In this document: positions 1-6,434 of the stretch, piece after piece
Layout of the letters: each line of letters begins with the position of its first letter
Numbering within the stretch: position 1 is the stretch's first letter
Source of the DNA: a bacterium
GTDB taxonomy: Bacteria; Zhuqueibacterota; QNDG01; DTFT01
Assembly (NCBI GenBank): GCA_030372965.1
Contig: JAUCQC010000020.1
Location: 1 to 37,044, forward strand
Length of the DNA stretch: 37,044 nucleotides
Reading direction: 5' to 3'
Translations under genes and position numbers: made by a program
The notes under the pieces: model-generated
What the model was told of the DNA's origin: nothing
The model's database searches: none
What the model saw: the letters and a program-made list of their open reading frames with translations, nothing else

Positions 1-538
1 TCGAAATGACCAGGAATCGCGTGAAATTCTGCTCGTGATTCTCGATGCCGCGCTTCAGCACGGCGAGGCCGTAATCCTGTCCGGCCCGAACGCTGGCGAT
101 GGCGGCGCTGTCCTTCAGGCGTTCCTCGCTGATCATCTTCGCCGATCCCGCGGTATCGTGGGTCGGAACGGAGGCGATGCCTTTTTTCGAACGCAAAAAG
201 CCCGAGCATTGCTCGAGCGCCTGCGGATGGGATAGGACGCGGCGGATGTCGTTCATGCGGACGCCGGGCAGGGCCAGGAGACAGTGTCGGATGCGCAGGA
301 TGATTTCGCCTGTCACGGACAGCCTGTATTCGAGGAGCAGGTCCACGTTCTGATGGATGCTTCCGGTCTGAGAGTTTTCGATCGGGATGATGCCCGCATC
401 GCATCGGCCCTTCCAGACGGATTCGAACACGTCCCGGAAGGTCCGATGAGGGACGGGAGACACTCCGGAACGCCAGAAACGGATGGCGGCGTCTTCACTG
501 AACGCGCCTTTTTCTCCCTGAAAAGCGACTTTCGGCAT
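1..538 (-). CDS. pheA: Prephenate dehydratase, partial (C-terminus cut by window edge)
   Basis: Converts prephenate to phenylpyruvate in phenylalanine synthesis (cytoplasmic). Translating the minus strand from an ATG at 538-536 gives 179 open codons running off the left edge. The protein starts MPKVAFQGEKGAFSEDAA, the typical first strand and glycine loop of the PDT domain. It then shows GIIPIENSQTGSI, the SHPQALEQC segment, DTAGSAKMI, and finally NFTRFLVI, which carries the Thr-Arg-Phe motif needed for catalysis. The PDT domain begins at residue 3-4, so there is no N-terminal chorismate mutase domain as in the E. coli P-protein. The C-terminal ACT regulatory domain, expected next, lies outside the window. 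A good Shine-Dalgarno site (AGGAG, 545-549 on the complement) sits 6 nt from the ATG. It is the only minus-strand gene here and is divergent from rlmH. Confidence 0.93.
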   Translation of the reverse strand, partial: MPKVAFQGEKGAFSEDAAIRFWRSGVSPVPHRTFRDVFESVWKGRCDAGIIPIENSQTGSIHQNVDLLLEYRLSVTGEIILRIRHCLLALPGVRMNDIRRVLSHPQALEQCSGFLRSKKGIASVPTHDTAGSAKMISEERLKDSAAIASVRAGQDYGLAVLKRGIENHEQNFTRFLVIS

Positions 539-582
539 GGACTTCTCCTGTCAATAAGTCGAACAATTTAAAATATTTTCGC

Positions 583-611
583 TTGAAACGCAAACGCATT
601 TTCCGTATACT
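583..611 (+). promoter_or_regulatory. Sigma-70-type promoter for the rlmH-dinB run
   Basis: TTGAAA (583-588), a 17-nt spacer, then TATACT (606-611): five of six consensus bases in each box with ideal spacing. The region is AT-rich compared with its surroundings. A start near 618 would put the whole palindromic repeat (611-771) into the 5' leader of rlmH. The last base of the -10 box coincides with the first base of that repeat. Confidence 0.6.
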
Positions 612-771
612 GAATCTGACAGCGAGCGCATTCCCCGGGGCTTGCCCCGGGGTAAGCGAGCGAATATAAGATGTCTTTTCTCTACAGATAGAAGTTTCGC
701 CGCAAAGCGGCACCAAGTTATTTGATTTTTTCACTATTGAAGGCCCGCCGCTTGCGGCGGGGAGATTCAAT
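611..771 (+). repeat. Modular palindromic repeat, copy 1 (REP/BIME-like)
   Basis: GC-rich stem-loops alternate with conserved linkers. The order is: linker L1 (TGAATCTG-n-CAGCGAGCGCATT); hairpin H1 (633-640 with 645-652, loop CTTG); linker L2 (653-697, containing GCGAGCGAATATAA and CTCTACAGATAGAAG); hairpin H2 (699-703 with 707-711); linker L3 (712-743, containing CCAAG and ATTTTTTC); hairpin H3 (744-751 with 754-761), enclosed by an outer ATTGAA/TTCAAT stem (736-741 with 766-771). GCGAGCG occurs on both sides of H1 as a direct repeat. Copy 2 at 36770 carries the same linkers in a different order, which shows that these are exchangeable modules. I see no ORF inside. It lies in the probable 5' leader of rlmH. 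Confidence 0.85.
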
Positions 772-789
772 GCGGGACAGGGGCGTGCC

Positions 790-1260
790 ATGCGCATTTC
801 GATCGTGACGCCCGGCCGCACGCGGTCGGGCTACATCCAGGAGGGTGAAAGGGATTTTCTCGGCCGGCTGGAACGGGTCGTGCCCGTTCGGCTCATCACG
901 GTCAAGGAGACCGCCTCCACCCGCAACCGGCCGGTTCAGGATATCCGGGAACAGGAATGGCGCCGTATGGCCGAGACGGTTCCCGCGCGAAGTTACCTGA
1001 CGGCTCTCGACAGCAGGGGCAGAATGCTCTCCTCCGAGGATTTCGCCGAGAAAATCCGGCTCCTCCAGAACCGCAGCGTCGCGGATGCCTGTTTTCTCAT
1101 CGGGGGGCCCGCCGGACTCAGCGATTCCGCGGTCCGGGCCTCGGATTTCGTGCTTTCCATCTCACCGATGACCTTCACGCACGAGATGTCGCGCCTGATT
1201 TTGCTGGAACAGCTGTACCGGGCCTTTTCCATCCTGCGCAACGAAAAGTACCACAAGTGA
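790..1260 (+). CDS. rlmH: 23S rRNA (pseudouridine-1915-N3)-methyltransferase RlmH
   Basis: SPOUT-family methyltransferase that methylates pseudouridine 1915 in helix 69 of 23S rRNA, using SAM, on assembled ribosomes. The 156-residue product matches the usual RlmH length. The trefoil-knot SAM site is visible as FLIGGPAGL (about residues 102-110). The C-terminal signature is complete: SISPMTFTHEMSRLILLEQL followed by YRAFSILRNEKYHK, ending in the YHK tail typical of the family. The start ATG at 790 follows a G-rich leader (CAGGGG) and begins with the usual MRISIV strand. dinB begins 8 bases after the stop, so the two genes are probably co-transcribed from the promoter at 583-611. Confidence 0.95.
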   Translation: MRISIVTPGRTRSGYIQEGERDFLGRLERVVPVRLITVKETASTRNRPVQDIREQEWRRMAETVPARSYLTALDSRGRMLSSEDFAEKIRLLQNRSVADACFLIGGPAGLSDSAVRASDFVLSISPMTFTHEMSRLILLEQLYRAFSILRNEKYHK

Positions 1261-1268
1261 AGGAGAGA

Positions 1269-2498
1269 ATGACAAACCCCGTCCGGACGGACGGGACCCT
1301 TCGGGAGGCGTGCGGCGGGCCACATCCGGAACCGCGTCTGATCTTTCATGTCGACATGGACGCCTTTTTCGCGTCCGTGGAACAGCTGGACGATCCGGGC
1401 CTGAGGGGGCGGCCGGTCATCGTCGGAGCCGATCCCAGGGGCGGGACTGGCAGAGGCGTCGTTTCCGCCGCATCCTATGAGGCGCGGCGGTTCGGAATCG
1501 CGTCCGCCATGCCCATCTCGAAGGCTTTTCGTCTCTGCCCTGAAGGCGCGTTTGTCCGTCCGCGTTTCGACCGGTACGTCGAAATCAGCGGCAGGATCAT
1601 GGCGCTGCTGTCGGCCCGCACGCCCCTGCTCGAAACGGCCGGTCTGGACGAAGCCTACCTCGACATGACCGGAACCGGAAGACTGTCCGGATCGCCGCTG
1701 GAAGCGGGTTCCGCGATCAAACGGGAGATCCGGGAATCGGAAGGACTGACGGCATCGGTCGGCATCGGCTGTTCCAAGACAGCCGCGAAGATCGCCTCCG
1801 ATTTCCGGAAACCGGACGGGCTGGTCTGGATCCCGGCGGATGACACCGCCGCGTTTCTCCGCCCGCTTCCGGTCGGCCGCATTCCGGGGGTCGGCCCGAA
1901 GACCCGGGACCGTCTGGCCCGGATCGGCATCATCCGCATCGGGGACCTGCAGGATATCCGGGAGGAGGACTGGATCCGGTGCTGCGGGAAAGGGGCGGAC
2001 TGGCTCCGCAGGTCCGCGTTCGGCGACGACGATTCGCCGGTGAGCCCCGAGCGCGAAGTCCGTTCCGTGAGCAACGAGACCACTTTTGAGAAGGACACCG
2101 CGGATCCCGAGTTCCTGCGTTCGGTTCTGCTCGAATTGTCGGAACGCGTGGGACTGCGCCTCCGGCGCGGCCGGCTTTCGGGCCGGGTCATCGAACTGAA
2201 GATGCGGTTCGAAAATTTCGAGACCCTCTCCAGGCGCGTGTCCCTTCAGAGTCCGACGAATCTATCGGAGCGCGTTTTCGAGGCGGTTTTACGATTGGCC
2301 GGGCCGGCGCTTTCAGGGGAACGCAAAGTGCGCCTTCTCGGGGTCGGTGTTACCGGCCTGTCCGCGGAAAAGGATGGACAGACGGAGCTTTTCGTTCCGG
2401 ACGTGGACGTCCGGAGAGGCAAATTGAACCGCGCGGCCGACCGTCTGCGGGACAAGTTCGGGGATGGTATCGTGACCCGCGCGACAGGCCTGGAATAA
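1269..2498 (+). CDS. dinB: DNA polymerase IV (Y-family translesion polymerase)
   Basis: Error-prone polymerase that bypasses damaged template bases. The 409-residue product has the Y-family palm motif HVDMDAFFASVEQL (metal ligand D29) and the second acidic motif GLDEAYLDMTG (D127, E128). It also has SVGIGCSKTAAKIASDFRKP, the helix-hairpin-helix GVGPKT segment, and a little-finger domain opening with RSVSNETTFEKD. Near the C-terminus QTELF (371-375) fits a beta-clamp-binding peptide (QxxLF). The frame stays open upstream to 957, but that part overlaps rlmH and has no family similarity. The ATG at 1269 follows AAGGAG (1260-1265) and gives the expected N-terminus. No LexA-type box was recognised. 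Confidence 0.94.
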   Translation: MTNPVRTDGTLREACGGPHPEPRLIFHVDMDAFFASVEQLDDPGLRGRPVIVGADPRGGTGRGVVSAASYEARRFGIASAMPISKAFRLCPEGAFVRPRFDRYVEISGRIMALLSARTPLLETAGLDEAYLDMTGTGRLSGSPLEAGSAIKREIRESEGLTASVGIGCSKTAAKIASDFRKPDGLVWIPADDTAAFLRPLPVGRIPGVGPKTRDRLARIGIIRIGDLQDIREEDWIRCCGKGADWLRRSAFGDDDSPVSPEREVRSVSNETTFEKDTADPEFLRSVLLELSERVGLRLRRGRLSGRVIELKMRFENFETLSRRVSLQSPTNLSERVFEAVLRLAGPALSGERKVRLLGVGVTGLSAEKDGQTELFVPDVDVRRGKLNRAADRLRDKFGDGIVTRATGLE

Positions 2499-2500
2499 TG

Positions 2501-2529
2501 TGGATTTTCCCGGCCAATTTTTGTATATT
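2501..2529 (+). promoter_or_regulatory. Weak candidate promoter before thiC
   Basis: The 63-base dinB-thiC gap is markedly AT-rich. TATATT (2524-2529) is a fair -10 box, but the element 17 bases upstream (TGGATT, 2501-2506) matches only half of the -35 consensus. The gap is too short for a TPP riboswitch, and I see no thi-box motifs. Confidence 0.3.
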
Positions 2530-2561
2530 TATACGTTTATGAAAGGGAACCATCGCAATTG

Positions 2562-3878
2562 ATGACACAGCGCGAAGCGGCTCTCGCGGGCCGGATCACC
2601 GACGAAATGGCCTCCGTTGCCGCGGAGGAGCGCATCCCCGAAAAGGAGCTGCTCGAACACGTCCGACGGGGGGAAACGGTGATCCTGAAGAACCCGGGAC
2701 GCCGGAACGGACGGCCGCTGGGCGTCGGCAGAAAGCTCCGGACGAAGGTCAACGCCAATGTGGGAACGTCTCAGGATTCGCCCGATGCCGAGGGCGAAAT
2801 CGCCAAGGCCCGGATCGCGGTCGGCGCGGGCGCGGACGCGCTCATGGATCTTTCCACGAGCGGAGACCTCGGGAAAATACGCATGTCGTTGATGGAGGCC
2901 GTTCCGGTCGCTCTGGGCACGGTCCCGATTTATGAGGCGGCCGTGGAAGCCTGCCGGGCCGGGGGTGACATCTCCGACATGACGGTTGAGTCGCTGTTCG
3001 CCGTGCTGGAGCGGCAGGCGGAACAGGGAGTGGATTTTTTCACCGTGCATTGCGGGGTCACCCGCCGGAGCCTGGAACGCCTGACCCGGCAGGGAAGGGT
3101 CATGTCCATCGTCAGCCGCGGCGGTTCCTTTCTCGCTTCCTGGATGGCCGCGCACCGCGCGGAAAACCCCCTGTACGAAGGATACGACCGGCTCCTCGAC
3201 ATCGCGGCCCGGCATGATGTCACATTGAGTCTCGGAGACGGGCTTCGGCCGGGGTCCATACTGGACGCGACGGATCGCGCCCAGGTCGAGGAATTGATCC
3301 TGCTCGGCGAACTGACGCGCCGGGCGTGGGACCGGGGCGTTCAGGTCATGATCGAGGGGCCCGGCCACGTGCCGCTGAACCAGATCGAAGCCAATATCCG
3401 GCTTCAGAAGAGCCTCTGTGAGAACGCGCCTTTCTACGTGCTCGGCCCGCTGGTGACGGATGCGGCGCCCGGGTATGACCACATCACGGCCGCGATCGGG
3501 GGGGCCGTCGCCGCGGCCGCGGGCGCGGATTTTCTGTGCTATGTCACTCCCGGCGAACACCTGCGCCTGCCGGACGGGGAGGATGTCCGTCAGGGCGTCG
3601 TGGCGGCCCGGATCGCCGGACACGCCGCGGATATCGTCAAAGGCGTTCCCGGCGCGCTCGAGCGCGACCGGGCCATGTCCGAGGCGCGGAGGCGGCTGGA
3701 CTGGGAATCGCAGTACCGCCTGGCCCTGGACCCGGAGCGTCCCCGGACGCTCCGCCAGTCCTCGCTTCCGGAAGAGGAGGAGGTTTGCACGATGTGCGGC
3801 CCGTATTGCGCGATCCGCCTGATGCGCGACCCGTCCTCCGTTCCGGAGCCGTCTCCAGCGGAGGAATCCGCACCGTGA
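2562..3878 (+). CDS. thiC: Phosphomethylpyrimidine synthase ThiC (short form)
   Basis: Radical-SAM enzyme that rearranges aminoimidazole ribotide into HMP-phosphate, the pyrimidine half of thiamine. The 438-residue product has TKVNANVGTSQD, GADALMDLSTSGD, FFTVHCGVT, SLGDGLRPGSILDATD, MIEGPGHVPLNQIEANI, YVLGPLVTDAAPGYDHITAAI cut here as two motifs (YVLGPLVTD and PGYDHITAAIGG), and FLCYVTPGEHLRLP. The cluster-binding cysteines are CTMCGPYC (C409, C412, C416). Spacing is CX2CX3C rather than the CX2CX4C of long forms such as E. coli ThiC, and the long N-terminal domain of those enzymes is missing, as in other short ThiC proteins. ATG 2562 is preferred; a TTG at 2559 is a possible start one codon earlier. 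The stop overlaps the GTG start of def. Confidence 0.93.
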   Translation: MTQREAALAGRITDEMASVAAEERIPEKELLEHVRRGETVILKNPGRRNGRPLGVGRKLRTKVNANVGTSQDSPDAEGEIAKARIAVGAGADALMDLSTSGDLGKIRMSLMEAVPVALGTVPIYEAAVEACRAGGDISDMTVESLFAVLERQAEQGVDFFTVHCGVTRRSLERLTRQGRVMSIVSRGGSFLASWMAAHRAENPLYEGYDRLLDIAARHDVTLSLGDGLRPGSILDATDRAQVEELILLGELTRRAWDRGVQVMIEGPGHVPLNQIEANIRLQKSLCENAPFYVLGPLVTDAAPGYDHITAAIGGAVAAAAGADFLCYVTPGEHLRLPDGEDVRQGVVAARIAGHAADIVKGVPGALERDRAMSEARRRLDWESQYRLALDPERPRTLRQSSLPEEEEVCTMCGPYCAIRLMRDPSSVPEPSPAEESAP

Positions 3879-4357
3879 ACCCGATTGAAATCTACCCCGC
3901 TCGCGTGCTTCGACTGAAAGCCGCGCCGGTCGAACGAATGACCTCGGAGATCCGCCACCTGGTCGATCACATGACGGAAGTCATGTACGAGGCAGAGGGC
4001 GTCGGTCTCGCTGCGCCTCAGATCGGGGACTCCAGACAGGTGATCGTGGTCGACGTGGGGGACGGGCCTTTCAGTCTGGTCAATCCTGAAATCGTGGAGT
4101 CGGATTCCGAGGAAGTCTCCGTTGAGGAAGGATGCCTCAGCCTTCCGGACATTCATGTGCACGTGCGCCGTCCGGCCGCCATCCGCATCCGAGGGCTGGA
4201 CGCGGACGGAAAAACCGTCGAACGCTCGCTGGAGGGCATGTCCGCCAGGGCCGTTCAGCACGAAATCGATCATCTCCGGGGCGTTCTCATCATCGATCAC
4301 GCCTCGGCGATCCAGAAAACGCTCCTGAAGAACCGGCTGAAACGGTTCCGGGAATAA
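3875..4357 (+). CDS. def: Peptide deformylase
   Basis: Metalloprotease that removes the formyl group from the N-terminal methionine of new proteins. The 160-residue product carries all three family motifs: GVGLAAPQ (42-49), EGCLSLP with metal ligand C87, and QHEIDHLRG with ligands H129 and H133 and catalytic E130. The GTG start at 3875 shares bases with the thiC stop (GTGA) and has GGAGG (3860-3864) about 10 nt upstream inside thiC. It also gives the normal N-terminus (NPIEIYPARVLR). The same frame is open back to 3536, but that part lies in thiC and is discarded. The usual partner fmt is not next to it here. Confidence 0.95.
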   Translation: MNPIEIYPARVLRLKAAPVERMTSEIRHLVDHMTEVMYEAEGVGLAAPQIGDSRQVIVVDVGDGPFSLVNPEIVESDSEEVSVEEGCLSLPDIHVHVRRPAAIRIRGLDADGKTVERSLEGMSARAVQHEIDHLRGVLIIDHASAIQKTLLKNRLKRFRE

Positions 4358-4362
4358 TCCCG

Positions 4363-4368
4363 AAAGGA
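4363..4368 (+). promoter_or_regulatory. Ribosome binding site deciding the TTG start of ptsI
   Basis: AAAGGA lies six bases before the TTG at 4375. There is no ATG or GTG in frame between the def stop and the first conserved residues of enzyme I, so this site supports TTG as the start. Confidence 0.6.
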
Positions 4369-4374
4369 ACCCTT

Positions 4375-6222
4375 TTGTCCCCGTCCTCGATTCCATCCAC
4401 CCCAGGCGCGGAATCCGAAACCGGCGCTTTTCACGGTCTGTTGAGGGGCATTCCCGTGTCCGAGGGGATTGCCATCGGCAAGGCCTGGGTTCTGAAAAGC
4501 CCCTGGGAGAAAGTGACCGAAACCGTCCTGACCGCCTCCCGGAGCGTGGAGGAACTGAGCCGTTATCGCAAAGCGCTCGAGGACGTTTCAGTACAGCTCC
4601 GGGAATGCAGCGGCCGCATCGGAAGGGAGCTGGGACCGGCCGAGGCGCAGATATTCGATGCCCATATCTCCATTCTCAAGGATCCCTTCTTTCAGGATGA
4701 GATACCGGCCGCCATCCGATCGAGAAGACGCAATTCGGAGTTTCTGCTGAAGGAGGGCGTCGACCGCATCCGGCCCTCCTTCCAGAAGATGAACAACGCG
4801 CTTTTCCGCAGCCGGATGGACGACATCCAGGATGTGGCCGTCCGGCTCCTGCGCATCCTGCTCAGGACGGAGGACGCGTCCGTTCTCGAGGAGGAGAATG
4901 TCATCCTCGTCGCCCACAATCTGACGCCATCAGACACCGCGCGGCTCGACCGCAAGAAGACGCTCGGGTTCGCGACGGAACTCGGTGGCGAGACGTCCCA
5001 TGTCTCCATTCTCGCCCGGTCAATGAACCTTCCGGCGGTGGTGGGCGTCGAAAGGCTGATGCGGGAGATCCGCAACGGCAGCACGGTCGTTGTGGACGGG
5101 AACACGGGAATCGTGTACATCGATCCCCCCCCGCATGTCCTGCGCAGCTATATCAGGCTCAAATCACAGTTTAAAACCTACATCCGCCGGCTTTCCCGGG
5201 AAAAGGACCAGCCGTCGCGCACGCTGGACGGAGTCGAGCTGTCGCTTCAGGCCAATGTCTCCATGATGCCGGACGTCCATCTGGCCGTGCGCAATCATTG
5301 CAGCGGAATCGGGCTGTTCCGGACCGAACTGCCCTTTCTGACGGCCGGAAGACTCCTTCGGGAGGACGAACAGTTTCAAATCTACAAAACCGTCGTCCAG
5401 GCGATGAAGGGACGGACAGTAACCATCCGCACACTCGATCTGGGCGGCGACAAATTCCTCCCGTTTCAGGGCATCACCGCGGAAATCAATCCATTCCTGG
5501 GGTGGCGTTCCATCCGGATTTCGCTCCAGGAACGGGAGGTCTTCAAGGAACAGCTCCGGGCCATTCTCCGGGCGAGTCATTTCGGGCATGTCCGGATTTT
5601 GTATCCGATGATTTCGAGCCTGGAGGAGCTGTTCGAGATCCGGTCCGTCCTGCAGGAATGCAAGGATGAGCTCCGGATGAAAAACCGTCCTTTCGATGAC
5701 AGCGCGCCGACCGGCATCATGATCGAAGTCCCATCCGCCGCCATCCTTGCGGACCGAATGATCCGGTACACCGATTTTTTCAGCATCGGGACCAATGATC
5801 TGATTCAGTACACGCTGGCCGTGGACCGGAACAACGAAAAAGTCGCCAAATTCTATCAGCCTCTGAATCCGGCCATCCTGAGGCTTCTCCAGACCACCAT
5901 CAGGGCCGCGAACGACGCGGGAAAAGCCGTGTCCCTGTGCGGCGAGATGGCGGGAAGCCCGCTGTACACGGCGGTCCTGATCGGGCTCGGACTCCGTCAG
6001 CTCAGCATGAGCCCTTCCATGCTGATGGAAGTCAAGGAGCGGGTACGGGCGGTCCGCATCGCGGAATGCGAGGAACTCGTGGCGGAAGCCATGAGCATGG
6101 ATTCCAACGAAAACGTGCGCGAACTGCTGATGGAATTCCACCGGGAGGTGAACAAGCGCCAGACCATACCGTATTTTGAACAGGAACAGAGGGGATTCAA
6201 CATTCAAGAAGCGGCTTCCTGA
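4375..6222 (+). CDS. ptsI: Phosphoenolpyruvate-protein phosphotransferase (PTS enzyme I)
   Basis: Takes phosphate from PEP and passes it to HPr, the first step of the PTS. From the TTG at 4375 the product has 615 residues, slightly longer than the usual 570-580. The extra part is a short N-terminal tail before LLRGIPVSEGIAIGKAW. The phospho-histidine loop is GGETSHVSILARS (H209). The PEP-binding half shows LDLGGDKFLPF, NPFLGWRSIRI, MIEVPSAAILAD, SIGTNDLIQYTLAVDRNNEK and the SLCGEMAG loop with C522. All residues expected for catalysis are present. No HPr, EIIA or HPr-kinase gene lies in the window, so whether it serves sugar uptake or only regulation cannot be told. Confidence 0.93.
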   Translation: MSPSSIPSTPGAESETGAFHGLLRGIPVSEGIAIGKAWVLKSPWEKVTETVLTASRSVEELSRYRKALEDVSVQLRECSGRIGRELGPAEAQIFDAHISILKDPFFQDEIPAAIRSRRRNSEFLLKEGVDRIRPSFQKMNNALFRSRMDDIQDVAVRLLRILLRTEDASVLEEENVILVAHNLTPSDTARLDRKKTLGFATELGGETSHVSILARSMNLPAVVGVERLMREIRNGSTVVVDGNTGIVYIDPPPHVLRSYIRLKSQFKTYIRRLSREKDQPSRTLDGVELSLQANVSMMPDVHLAVRNHCSGIGLFRTELPFLTAGRLLREDEQFQIYKTVVQAMKGRTVTIRTLDLGGDKFLPFQGITAEINPFLGWRSIRISLQEREVFKEQLRAILRASHFGHVRILYPMISSLEELFEIRSVLQECKDELRMKNRPFDDSAPTGIMIEVPSAAILADRMIRYTDFFSIGTNDLIQYTLAVDRNNEKVAKFYQPLNPAILRLLQTTIRAANDAGKAVSLCGEMAGSPLYTAVLIGLGLRQLSMSPSMLMEVKERVRAVRIAECEELVAEAMSMDSNENVRELLMEFHREVNKRQTIPYFEQEQRGFNIQEAAS

Positions 6223-6246
6223 CACGCCAGTACTATGCGAAATCCC

Positions 6247-6275
6247 TTGATTTTTGCGGTTTGATTGATTAAATT
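6247..6275 (+). promoter_or_regulatory. Candidate promoter of the tRNA-Met gene
   Basis: TTGATT (6247-6252), 17-nt spacer, TAAATT (6270-6275), in a 76-base AT-rich gap between ptsI and the tRNA. Transcription would begin near 6282, leaving a leader of about 17 nt for RNase P. A second, closer combination ending at TATTAA (6289-6294) exists but would start inside the tRNA. Confidence 0.45.
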
Positions 6276-6298
6276 AACATCCGGAAAATATTAAGTAT

Positions 6299-6371
6299 GG
6301 CGGTGTAGCTCAGTTGGCAGAGCAGCGGAATCATAATCCGCGTGTCCGGGGTTCAAATCCCTGCACCGCTA
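6299..6371 (+). tRNA. tRNA-Met (anticodon CAT)
   Basis: The 73-nt cloverleaf is complete. The acceptor strand GGCGGTG pairs with CACCGCT (first pair G-U), with discriminator A at 6371. The D arm is GCTCAGTTGGCAGAGC. The anticodon stem GCGGA/TCCGC encloses loop ATCATAA with CAT at 6332-6334, and the T loop is GTTCAAATC. CCA is not encoded (CAA follows). The 5' end GGCGGTGTAGCTCAG resembles elongator tRNA-Met. The initiator is excluded because it would have a mismatched first pair and three G-C pairs in the anticodon stem. tRNA-Ile2, which also has a CAT anticodon before lysidine modification, is less likely because pairs 4-69 and 5-68 are G-C rather than C-G. A hairpin terminator follows after 19 nt. 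Confidence 0.93.
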
Positions 6372-6390
6372 CAACTGAAGCCCTGGTTCA

Positions 6391-6425
6391 ATGACCTTCC
6401 GGAAGCCGGCAAGGTCATTTTTTTT
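6391..6425 (+). terminator. Rho-independent terminator after tRNA-Met
   Basis: TGACCTTCCGG (6392-6402), loop AAG, then CCGG, one bulged C, and AAGGTCA (6411-6417): an 11-bp stem followed by eight T (6418-6425). It ends only 9 nt before the tilS start codon. Confidence 0.85.
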
Positions 6426-6434
6426 CATGCGCCT

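Noticed and set aside
611-771. CRISPR array
   Set aside because: The repeated units are palindromic modules of unequal length in different order, with no regular spacer length and no cas gene nearby.
957-1268. Upstream extension of the dinB reading frame
   Set aside because: It overlaps rlmH in another frame and has no family similarity; the ATG at 1269 has a ribosome site and the correct DinB N-terminus.
2539-2562. Seven-codon leader peptide ORF before thiC
   Set aside because: It starts ATGAAAGGG and ends at a TGA overlapping the thiC ATG, but has no codon bias, hairpins or ribosome site to support it.
6230-6262. Terminator after ptsI
   Set aside because: GCGAAATC and GATTTTTGC pair only imperfectly and no T-run follows the stem.
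6299-6371. tRNA-Ile2 (CAT read as lysidine) as TilS substrate
   Set aside because: Pairs 4-69 and 5-68 are G-C rather than the C-G pairs recognised in E. coli tRNA-Ile2, and the 5' half resembles elongator tRNA-Met; not fully excluded.
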